Origin: JBKPNX01 sp046732855
GTDB lineage: Bacteria > Pseudomonadota > Alphaproteobacteria > Geminicoccales > Geminicoccaceae
Direction of reading: 5' to 3'
NCBI GenBank assembly: GCA_046732855.1
Contig: JBKPNX010000249.1
Location: 1-44,342 of the forward strand
Length of the DNA: 44,342 nucleotides
Shown here: positions 31,781-38,125 of the stretch, one piece after another
How the letters are laid out: the number at the start of each line of letters is the position of its first letter
How positions within the stretch are numbered: the stretch's first letter is position 1
Program-made: the position numbers and the translations under genes
The notes under the pieces: model-generated
Databases searched by the model: none
Seen by the model: only the letters and a program-made list of their open reading frames with translations
What the model was told of the DNA's origin: nothing

Positions 31781-32656
31781 ATGGCTCAATTCGACGAACA
31801 CACGCTCACCGCCGCGGTGATCGCGCGGCTCGCCGGCAGCGACGATCCGCGCTTCAAGACCGTCATGACCTCGCTGATCCGGCATCTGCACGACTTCGTG
31901 CGGGAGGTCGAGCTGACCGAGCAGGAGTGGATGACCGCGATCCGCTTCCTCACCGCCGTGGGCAAGACGTGCACCGACAAGCGTCAGGAGTTCATCCTCC
32001 TGTCCGACACGCTCGGGGTGTCGATCCTGGTCGACGCGATCAACCACCGCACGTCGAGCGGCGCGATCGAATCGACCATCCTCGGGCCATGGTACGTCGA
32101 AGGCGCGCCGGAGGTGCCGCTCGGCGCCGACATCGCGAACGGCGCCGCGGGCGAGCCCGCCTTCTACTCCGGCCGCCTCCTGAGCATCGATGGTGCGCCC
32201 ATTGCAGGCGGCATGCTCGACGTCTGGTCGGGCGACGGCGAGGGCGTGTACGACCTGCAGATGCCCGACCAGTCGGAGATGCTCTGCCGCGGCCGGTTCC
32301 GCACCGATGCGGAGGGCCGCTACTGGTTCCGCTCGATCCGGCCGACCTTCTATCCGGTGCCGACCGACGGACCCGTCGGCGACATGCTGCGCAAGATGGG
32401 GCGCCAGCCCAACCGCCCGGGCCACATCCACATGATCGTATCGGCCCCCGGCTACGAGACCGTGGTGACCCACCTGTTCGTCGCGGGCACGCCGTACCTC
32501 GATTCCGACCCGGTGTTCGCGGTCAAGGATTCGCTGATCGTCGAGTTCGAGCGCCATGAGCCGGGCGTGACGCCGGACGGCGCGCCGATCGCGGTGCCAT
32601 ACTATACGTGCCACTACGACTTCCATCTCGCCCCGGTATCATCCGCCGCGGAATGA
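31781..32656 (+). CDS. Intradiol ring-cleavage dioxygenase
   Basis: This 291-residue enzyme belongs to the catechol/hydroxyquinol 1,2-dioxygenases, which cleave an aromatic ring between two hydroxyls using Fe(III). It has the N-terminal helical dioxygenase_N region (1-95), the STILGPWYVEGAP junction, and the iron ligands Tyr157 (EGVYDLQ), Tyr191 (RPTFYPVP), His215 and His217 (RPGHIHMIV). The 24-residue gap from the second Tyr to the first His is exactly that of catechol 1,2-dioxygenase. The N-terminal sequence and MPDQSEMLCRGRFRTD segment favour the hydroxyquinol/chlorocatechol side. GGGGGAGCACC precedes the ATG at 31781. No muconate cycloisomerase or maleylacetate reductase is adjacent. Confidence 0.94.
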   Translation: MAQFDEHTLTAAVIARLAGSDDPRFKTVMTSLIRHLHDFVREVELTEQEWMTAIRFLTAVGKTCTDKRQEFILLSDTLGVSILVDAINHRTSSGAIESTILGPWYVEGAPEVPLGADIANGAAGEPAFYSGRLLSIDGAPIAGGMLDVWSGDGEGVYDLQMPDQSEMLCRGRFRTDAEGRYWFRSIRPTFYPVPTDGPVGDMLRKMGRQPNRPGHIHMIVSAPGYETVVTHLFVAGTPYLDSDPVFAVKDSLIVEFERHEPGVTPDGAPIAVPYYTCHYDFHLAPVSSAAE

Positions 32657-32667
32657 GCCGGGAGACC

Positions 32668-33100
32668 GCAGGCGGCGGCTGGCGCGCATTGCGCCCCGGC
32701 TCCCCGCTCCCCTGCCGGGGCGCCGGTCCTCGGGATCCGGCAGCGGGGCCACTCCGGACGCTTGCCCGTCAATCCTTCTTCAATCTTGGCTTGACACAAT
32801 GGCGGATGGTGGAACAGGACCCGGCACCTGGTTCTTTGGCGCAGCGGACTGCGATCATGCCATGCCGCCGCGGCATCAACCCGCAGGCGGCCGGTAGCTG
32901 GCGCGCGTTGCGCCCTGAGCGCCCGCTCCCCCGCCAAAACGTCAGTCCTCTGGAACCCCCGGCAGCCGGGCCATCCTGATGCTTGCTCCGTCAACCCTTC
33001 TTTTACCTTGGCTTGACAGACCAGCGGATGGTGGAACAGGACCGGCGCCGAGTTTTTTGGTGCCGCGGCGGATTCCCACCATACCGTGCGCGGAATGTTG
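32668..33100. repeat. Imperfect tandem duplication, two units of about 220 bp
   Basis: Two diverged copies lie head to tail between the dioxygenase and cyclase genes. Both begin with gcaggcggc (32668 and 32883), share gctggcgcgcRttgcgccc (32678-32696 and 32897-32915), tggcttgaca (TTGACA at 32791 and 33013), and the identical gcggatggtggaacaggacc (32802-32821 and 33024-33043). The offset drifts from 215 to 222, so small indels have accumulated. On the minus strand a frame stays open through both copies with similar translations (VLFHHPLVCQAKVKEGLT and VLFHHPPLCQAKIEEGLT). I do not recognise the element. Confidence 0.8.
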
Positions 33101-33151
33101 CGGCGCCATGGTTGACAAAGCATTAGCGCGGACGCTCTTGCCGGAGTCGTC

Positions 33152-33250
33152 GGGCAGCGCGGTGTCAAACGGGTCGAACCCTTTGGGCAGCGCTGTGTCA
33201 AACGGGTCCGAAGCCTTTGGGCAGCGCGGTGTCAGACGGGTCCGAACCCG
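33152..33250. repeat. Three tandem 32-34-bp repeats
   Basis: Three consecutive units start gggcagcgcKgtgtcaRacg, at 33152 (33 bp), 33185 (34 bp) and 33219 (32 bp, last three bases diverged). They differ at a handful of positions. The minus-strand translation of two units is a repeating FDTALPKGFDP-like peptide. The repeats are directly adjacent, without spacers, so this is a short minisatellite and not a CRISPR array. It ends about 120 bases before the cyclase gene. Confidence 0.85.
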
Positions 33251-33368
33251 CCGCAAACGCTACGGATCGGGTCCGCCTGGCCTCGGCGCCCCACGCTGTG
33301 CCCCCGCGGTGCGCCGACGGTGCCCGTCTGCGCGCCGCGGACCGACATGGTTCCGGAAAGGAGGCTCC

Positions 33369-34145
33369 ATGCCCCGCCGTTTCGTCGACCTTTCGGTCCC
33401 GCTGCAGGCCGGCATCGCCTCGGACCCGCCGGGCCTGGAGCCCGCGATCGAGTACCTCGATCATAAGCAGACCGCCGCCGACGTCTGCCGCTTCTTTCCC
33501 GGGTTGAGCCCCGCCGACCTGCCGGGCGGCGAAGGCTGGGCGATCGAGCGCCTGCAGATCGTGACCCACAACGGCACCCATCTCGATGCGCCCTATCACT
33601 TCCACTCGACCATGAGCCGCGGCGAGCGGGCGATCACGATCGACGAGGTGCCGCTCGAGTGGTGCTTCAATCCGGGCGTCAAGCTCGACTTTCGCCATTT
33701 CGCCGACGGCTATGTCGCGACCGCCGCGGACGTCGCGGCCGAGCTGGCGCGGATCGGCCATGCGCTCCAGCCGCTCGACATCATCGTGGTCAACACCGCC
33801 GCCGGCGCGGCGTACGGCCAGCCCGACTACGTCGCCCGCGGGTGCGGCATGGGCCGGGAGGCGACGCTCTATCTGCTGGAACGCGGGGTGCGCGTCACCG
33901 GCACTGACGGCTGGAGCTGGGATGCGCCCTTCGTCCATACCAAGGAGCGCTACGCCCGGACCGGCGACGCCAGCCTGATCTGGGAGGGCCATCGCGCCGG
34001 CATGGAGATCGGCTACTGTCATTTGGAGAAGCTGCACAATCTGGAGGCGCTGCCGGCCACGGGCTTTCTCGTATCCTGCTTTCCGTTCAAGATCAGAGGC
34101 GCCTCGGCCGGCTTCACCCGCGCGGTCGCGATTTTCGAGGACTGA
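33369..34145 (+). CDS. Cyclase family protein (KynB/PF04199 type)
   Basis: This 258-residue metal-dependent hydrolase belongs to the cyclase/kynurenine-formamidase-like family. The diagnostic motif HNGTHLDAPYHFHSTMS (H-x-G-T-H-x-D-x-P-x-H) supplies the divalent metal ligands, and RFVDLSVPLQAGIASDPPGL is the standard start. Length is normal. GGAAAGGAGGCTCC precedes the ATG at 33369, a strong ribosome binding site. Members hydrolyse amides or lactones such as N-formylkynurenine or isatin. The downstream MetE-C-domain gene and a small ORF appear to be in one transcript, a pairing that suggests a methyl-transfer or demethylation pathway; the substrate cannot be stated. Confidence 0.92.
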   Translation: MPRRFVDLSVPLQAGIASDPPGLEPAIEYLDHKQTAADVCRFFPGLSPADLPGGEGWAIERLQIVTHNGTHLDAPYHFHSTMSRGERAITIDEVPLEWCFNPGVKLDFRHFADGYVATAADVAAELARIGHALQPLDIIVVNTAAGAAYGQPDYVARGCGMGREATLYLLERGVRVTGTDGWSWDAPFVHTKERYARTGDASLIWEGHRAGMEIGYCHLEKLHNLEALPATGFLVSCFPFKIRGASAGFTRAVAIFED

Positions 34146-34147
34146 GC

Positions 34148-34366
34148 ATGGCGCGGCCGCCCGGCTCGAGCGCGCTCGCGTTGTTGTTGGAGCGCCATCG
34201 CGCGCTGCCAGCCGGCGCCAATCCTGGCGCACTACCCTCGCGGGAACTCTCATCCTGCCCGTTCGGCGGCCGGCGGCAGAAGTTGACCTGGCTGGACATC
34301 GGGCGGCAGCTCCGGCCGGACTGGGCGCTCATGCCCGGCGACTTCAGCCGAGGACCGCTGCGATGA
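34148..34366 (+). CDS. Small ORF linking the cyclase and MetE-C-domain genes
   Basis: A 72-residue frame begins at the ATG at 34148, two bases after the cyclase stop, and its TGA overlaps the ATG of the next gene (ATGA at 34363-34366). This packing is what one expects of a coupled operon member. The translation (MARPPGSSALALLLERHRAL and so on, ending RGPLR) has no recognisable domain; it includes a short Cys-containing SCPFGGRRQKLTWLDIGRQL stretch. No separate ribosome binding site is visible. It could equally be an incidental frame bridging the two genes. Confidence 0.4.
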   Translation: MARPPGSSALALLLERHRALPAGANPGALPSRELSSCPFGGRRQKLTWLDIGRQLRPDWALMPGDFSRGPLR

Positions 34367-35394
34367 GCCAGCGCCTTCTGCCGACCACCGTCGTCGGCAG
34401 CTACCCGCAGCCCGACTGGCTGATCGATCGCGCGCTGCTGAAGACCATGGTGCCGCGCGTGCGCGTGCCGGAGCTATGGCGCGTGCGGAAGCCCTGGCTC
34501 GAGCAGGCGCAGGACGACGCGACGCTGCTCGCGATCCGCGACATGGAGCGGGCGGACATCGACATCATCACCGATGGCGAGATGCGCCGGGAGAGCTATT
34601 CGAACCGTTTCGCCACCGCGCTCGAAGGGGTCGACATCGCCAACTCCGCGACGATCATCGGGCGCGCCGGCAAACCGGTCCAGGTGCCGCGCATCGTCGG
34701 CCCGATTCGGCGCAAGCACCCGGTCGAGGTGCGCGACGTCGAGTTCCTGCGCGCCAACACCGGGCGCACGATCAAGATCACCCTGCCCGGCCCGTTCACC
34801 ATGTCGCGCCAAGCGAAGAACGAGTTCTACGACGACGAGGAGGAACTCGCGCTCGACTTCGCGGCCGCGGTCAACGAAGAGGCCCACGACCTTAAGCGGG
34901 CCGGCGCCGACGTGATCCAGCTGGACGAGCCGTGGGTCGAGGCCGCGCCCGAGCACGCCGCCCGCTACGCGCTCAGGGCGTTCGAGCGCGCGCTCGCCGG
35001 CGTGCCGGAACCGACTGCGGTACACCTCTGCTTCGGCTACGCCCAGCTCGTGCACGACAAGAGCAGGGCGCGCTACGCGTTCCTGGAGCCGCTCGCCGAC
35101 AGCGCGGTCGACCAGATCTCGATCGAGGCGGCGCAGCCTGAGCTTGATCTCGGGGTGCTCAGCGCATTTTCGCGCCAGACCATCATCCTTGGCGTCCTCG
35201 ACCTCGGCGCGACTGCGGTCGAGTCGGCCGAGGAAGTGGCGGCGCGGATCCGCCACGGTCTCGAGCACGTGCCCGCCGAGCGCCTGATTCCCGCACCCGA
35301 CTGCGGGATGAAGTACCTCGCCCGGGAGGTCGCGTTCGGCAAGCTGCAGGCGCTCGCCCGCGGCGCCGCCCTGGTCCGCGCCGAGCTGGCGTGA
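34363..35394 (+). CDS. Stand-alone cobalamin-independent methionine synthase C-domain protein (MetE_C-like)
   Basis: This 343-residue protein corresponds to the C-terminal catalytic barrel of MetE without the N-terminal half. The zinc ligands are present: His221 and Cys223 in TAVHLCFGY and Cys314 in PAPDCGMKYL; the DGEMRRESYSNRF segment, LPGPFTMSRQ and DVIQLDEPWVE motifs (the last with the substrate-binding Asp-Glu) are clear. The starting TTVVGSYPQPDWL is the standard MetE_C opening. Such short homologues, as in archaea and many proteobacteria, transfer methyl groups to homocysteine or other thiols from donors other than methyltetrahydrofolate-polyglutamate. Its ATG overlaps the stop of the preceding small ORF. 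Confidence 0.92.
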   Translation: MSQRLLPTTVVGSYPQPDWLIDRALLKTMVPRVRVPELWRVRKPWLEQAQDDATLLAIRDMERADIDIITDGEMRRESYSNRFATALEGVDIANSATIIGRAGKPVQVPRIVGPIRRKHPVEVRDVEFLRANTGRTIKITLPGPFTMSRQAKNEFYDDEEELALDFAAAVNEEAHDLKRAGADVIQLDEPWVEAAPEHAARYALRAFERALAGVPEPTAVHLCFGYAQLVHDKSRARYAFLEPLADSAVDQISIEAAQPELDLGVLSAFSRQTIILGVLDLGATAVESAEEVAARIRHGLEHVPAERLIPAPDCGMKYLAREVAFGKLQALARGAALVRAELA

Positions 35395-35706
35395 GCGGCG
35401 GCGTCGCGGCCCCGGTCGACCCCGGGTGCCCAACCGGCGAGGTTGGCGCTGTCGGCGCCACCCGGCGGACCTTCCCCGTCGGCGGCGGGTCGGACTGGCG
35501 AAGTCCGGGGCCATGCCCGGTTGGCGTTCCTCGCGAGCCGGCCGGCTTGGTCTTGATGACCGTTGCCCCGAGCCCGCTGGCATCTGGCTATGGGACCGGC
35601 GACGCGGTCCGTGGTATAGCGGGCCTGGCAAGAGCGCCACCCTCGCCGTGGGGCAATCGGCGGGTTGACCGCGGGTGACGCTAGCTGGACGGGCTGGTCC
35701 CGCATC
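35395..35706. other. Intergenic region before the ZIP transporter
   Basis: I see no supported gene in these 312 bases. Two overlapping plus-strand frames are proline/glycine rich and have no ribosome binding site. The ZIP gene may start upstream at a TTG (35665). No metal-regulator box (Zur or Mur) is recognisable by eye. Confidence 0.5.
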
Positions 35707-36450
35707 ATGTTCACTGCGACCCCTTGGACCGTCTTCGTCGCGGCCTTCGTGACGGCGATTGCCACAGGGTTGGGCGCCGCGCCCTTCCTGTTCGTGAAGG
35801 AGATGAGCCGGTGGTGGCTGGGCGTCTGCAATGCGATCACCGCCGGGCTGATGCTTGCCGCCAGCCATGGCCTCCTGGTCGAAGGCTCCGCTTACAACTC
35901 CTGGCGCACCATTGTCGGTTTCCTGCTCGGAGCAGGCTCGATCGCGGCGATCCGGAAGCTCGTGGCGGGGCGTGACGAGCTCCACGTCGGCGCGCTGCGC
36001 GGTGCGGATGCCCTGAAGGCCCTGACGATCGTAGGCGTGATGACGCTGCATTCGATGGCGGAGGGCATCGGGGTCGGGGTGTCCTACGGCGGCGGCGAGG
36101 AACTGGGCGTGTTCATCACCACGGCGATCGCCGTCCACAACGTCCCGGAAGGTCTGGCGATCAGCCTCGTCCTGGTGCCCCGCGGCGTCGGGGTGTGGAG
36201 CGCCGCGGGTTGGAGCGTGTTCTCGAGCTTGCCGCAGCCAGCCCTGGCCGTCCCTGCGTTCGTCTTTGTCACGATGTTCGAGCCGCTGCTGCCGATCGGT
36301 CTGGGACTCGCCGCCGGGGCGATGATCTGGATGGCGGTTGCCGAGTTGCTGCCCGATGCGTTGCATCAGACTTCCCCCACCGCGGTCGCGAGCACCGTGT
36401 TGGTCTCGGTCGGCGCGATGCTGGCCTTTCAGCAATTCCTCAAAGCCTGA
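35707..36450 (+). CDS. ZIP family metal transporter
   Basis: This 247-residue protein with eight predicted helices is a ZIP permease, which moves divalent metals such as Zn, Fe or Mn into the cytoplasm. The two metal-binding helices are clear: MTLHSMAEGIGVGVSYGGG (H-S-x-x-E-G) and TAIAVHNVPEGLAISLVL (H-N-x-P-E-G), the latter the ZIP signature. The small size and short cytoplasmic loop fit the ZupT/GufA-like group. The start at 35707 (MFTATPWTVF) lacks a good ribosome binding site; a TTG at 35665 would add 14 residues. It is convergent with the DUF2189 pair. Confidence 0.9.
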   Translation: MFTATPWTVFVAAFVTAIATGLGAAPFLFVKEMSRWWLGVCNAITAGLMLAASHGLLVEGSAYNSWRTIVGFLLGAGSIAAIRKLVAGRDELHVGALRGADALKALTIVGVMTLHSMAEGIGVGVSYGGGEELGVFITTAIAVHNVPEGLAISLVLVPRGVGVWSAAGWSVFSSLPQPALAVPAFVFVTMFEPLLPIGLGLAAGAMIWMAVAELLPDALHQTSPTAVASTVLVSVGAMLAFQQFLKA

Positions 36451-36519
36451 ACGCGAGCACGATCGGCGCGGCGCATGCGCGGCGGCGCGACCCGATTCGG
36501 TACCAGGCTTGATCTTGCG

Positions 36520-36699
36520 CTATCGGCCCACTTGGCGGTGGATCAGGCCAAAGATGAACAGGATCCCGAACAGGAAAAGAGCGAGCCCGGTGCCGTCGAA
36601 GATATTGTCCTGCGCGGCGCTTGCCAGGAAAAGGCCGAAGAGGCTTAGCAGTCCCATGACCCCGCCCAAAATCCAGGGAGCGATGCTGTCATCTCGCAT
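36520..36699 (-). CDS. Small two-helix membrane protein
   Basis: This 59-residue protein has two membrane helices (WILGGVMGLLSLFGLFLASA and TGLALFLFGILFIFGLIHRQ) joined by a short loop AQDNIFDG. I do not know a function for the family, but it is a recognisable alphaproteobacterial small membrane protein type found near respiratory genes. AAGGAAG precedes the ATG at 36699. It lies 22 bases after the DUF2189 gene, so both are probably co-transcribed from the divergent FixK-box promoter region. Confidence 0.75.
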   Translation of the reverse strand: MRDDSIAPWILGGVMGLLSLFGLFLASAAQDNIFDGTGLALFLFGILFIFGLIHRQVGR

Positions 36700-36721
36700 G
36701 GCCGCAACTTCCTTATTCGGG

Positions 36722-37498
36722 TCACCATTCGACGAGATCACGATAGGCATGCCAGGTGGCATAGCCGATCAGCGGCACGGTGACGATTAGGCCGAGATAG
36801 AGCGTGACCAGCCCGGCGCCGGTGAAGCCGACGATCAGCGCCGCCCAGAGCAGCATCGGCCCCCGGTTCGCCATCACCGCCAGCACGCTCGTGACGATCG
36901 CCGTCATGACATCGAGCGGCCTGTCGAGCAGCATCGGCAGCGACACGGCGCTGATCGCGAACACGAGACCCGCGAAGATCGCGCCTACCGCCGTTCCGAA
37001 GGCGAGGAACGGCAGACCCTGGGGCCGCAGGAAGGTGTTGACGACGAGACCCTCGAGGGAAGGAGGCGTCAGGCCCCAGTAGAGCATGAAGATCATCGCT
37101 GCGATCCGCATCCAGGTCAGCAGAACCAGGAGCAGGATGAAGACCATCACGGCGAACTGCCGTGGATTGCAGGAGAACGCGCGCATCACCCGGCCGAGAC
37201 TGACCGGCTCGCCGCGCATGTGCCGACGGCTGACATCGTAGAGGCCCACCGCAAGCAAGGGGCCCAGAAGCATGAAGCCGGCGGCGAGCGGCAGGACGAG
37301 GTAGAGCAGGCCGGCGAACCATAGACCAAGGCTCAGGCCGTACCCGGCGAGCGCGAACATGGCGCCGATGCAGAGGCTCACGCCCGGCGCCCGGGTGAAA
37401 TCCTGCCAGCCCGCCGCAAGCCATTGCCAGGGCCGCGCGAGGTCGACCCTCCGGATCTCCGGCACGACCACATCGAAGGATGTCACCACCTCAGCCAT
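36722..37498 (-). CDS. DUF2189 domain membrane protein
   Basis: This 258-residue inner membrane protein has five or six helices and matches the DUF2189 family. It starts MAEVVTSFDVVVPEIRRVDL, followed by RPWQWLAAGWQDFTRAPGVS, the opening block of the family, with later helices around LPLAAGFMLLGPLLAVGLYD and FAVMVFILLLVLLTWMRIA. The start at 37498 is preceded by AAGAGGACTGGCG. In several alphaproteobacteria this family sits beside cbb3 oxidase or anaerobic respiration genes under FixK/FNR, and here a TTGA-N6-TCAA box lies 138 bases upstream of the start. The function is unknown. Confidence 0.88.
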   Translation of the reverse strand: MAEVVTSFDVVVPEIRRVDLARPWQWLAAGWQDFTRAPGVSLCIGAMFALAGYGLSLGLWFAGLLYLVLPLAAGFMLLGPLLAVGLYDVSRRHMRGEPVSLGRVMRAFSCNPRQFAVMVFILLLVLLTWMRIAAMIFMLYWGLTPPSLEGLVVNTFLRPQGLPFLAFGTAVGAIFAGLVFAISAVSLPMLLDRPLDVMTAIVTSVLAVMANRGPMLLWAALIVGFTGAGLVTLYLGLIVTVPLIGYATWHAYRDLVEW

Positions 37499-37636
37499 CG
37501 CCAGTCCTCTTGGATCGCGACTCAGCGGCCTTTGCGGCGACATTACCGTTACCAGCAGTCGCCGCCCGCGCCTTTGATCAGCATCAAATCGCAACCGCGC
37601 CACGTCTCGCCGAAGCCCGGATATTGCGGCCGCGGT

Positions 37637-37650
37637 TTGACTTGGATCAA
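37637..37650. promoter_or_regulatory. FixK/FNR box between DUF2189 and the cbb3 relic
   Basis: The sequence ttgacttggatcaa contains the perfect TTGA-N6-TCAA dyad recognised by FixK/FNR/Anr regulators (9 of 10 arm bases against TTGAT-N4-ATCAA). It lies 106 bases before the ccoN start codon at 37756 and 138 bases before the DUF2189 start at 37498. In intact cco loci this box drives ccoNOQP under low oxygen. Here the oxidase genes are gone, so it may now serve only the divergent DUF2189 pair and ccoIS. Confidence 0.75.
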
Positions 37651-37755
37651 GGCCATTGTACGGCTCACCATGCCACTAGCAGCCGTCGGACGCCGACCGA
37701 CAGCGAGGTGGGGGGCAAGGGCCCGCTGTCGTGCTGCGACCCAGGGGGAGGATCC

Positions 37756-37908
37756 ATGGTAGCATCGGTCGCGGTGCCTGCAGGGCGGGACCTGTCCGCG
37801 CGGGCGGCGTACGACGAGGATAGTGTCCGCCTCTTCATCATCGCTGCCCTCGCGTGGGGGCTGGTGGGCTTCACGATGGGCGTCCTGATCGCCTTTCAGC
37901 TCGCCTAC
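37756..37908 (+). pseudogene. ccoN: ccoN remnant, N-terminal 51 codons of cbb3 oxidase subunit I
   Basis: The ATG at 37756 opens a frame reading MVASVAVPAGRDLSARAAYD, then EDSVRLFIIAALAWGLVGFT and MGVLIAFQLAY. This is the start of CcoN/FixN up to the end of its first transmembrane helix (Y-D-x-x-x-V-R-x-F...W-G-x-V-G-x-x-x-G-V-L-I-A-x-Q-L-A). In normal CcoN the next residues are P-A-L-N and the rest of about 480 residues with the haem and CuB histidines. Here the match stops at 37908 and the DNA runs into ccoH sequence in another frame. None of the six metal-binding His remain, so no oxidase can be made from this copy. Confidence 0.85.
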
Positions 37909-38125
37909 CTACGGCAACCTGATCGAAGATGCCGAGGTCACCGCCGTGTTCATCCGACCGACAGAGGCCGGGCACGACGTCGCGCTCGAAGTGCCCCACA
38001 TCCATGCCGGGGTGTATCGCGCCGAGGCCGCGCTGCCGTTGGCCGGGGTCTGGGACCTGCGCCTCGTCGCGCAAAGCGGCGGCGACACATACCGCGTTAA
38101 CCGACGCGTATACCTCGAGCCATGA
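37909..38125 (+). pseudogene. ccoH: ccoH (fixH) remnant, C-terminal portion
   Basis: From about 37910 a different frame encodes YGNLIEDAEVTAVFIRPTEA, GHDVALEVPHIHAGVYRAEA and ALPLAGVWDLRLVAQSGGD, then TYRVNRRVYLEP and a stop. This matches the C-terminal periplasmic Ig-like domain of CcoH/FixH, including the terminal PLAGVWDLRLVA...R strand. The N-terminal membrane helix is missing, as it was removed with the upstream genes. The TGA overlaps the ATG of ccoI (ATGA at 38122-38125), the normal ccoH-ccoI coupling, so gene order downstream is original. The remnant has no start codon of its own and is out of frame with the ccoN stub. Confidence 0.85.

Noticed and set aside
32791..32821. TTGACA in each 220-bp repeat as a sigma-70 promoter
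   Set aside because: The sequence 16-18 bases downstream (GGAACAGG region) has no -10-like hexamer in either copy.
32802..32835. GGAAC in the 220-bp repeats as an EcfG promoter
   Set aside because: A GTT follows at 14-15 bases, shorter than the 16-17 required, and the spacing differs between the two copies.
33152..33250. Three short repeats as a possible CRISPR array
   Set aside because: Units are directly adjacent with no spacers and differ from each other. No cas genes are in the window.
34474..36435. 653-codon minus-strand open frame across the MetE-like and ZIP genes
   Set aside because: Both genes on the plus strand have complete family motifs. The antisense translation is low-information and has no ribosome binding site.
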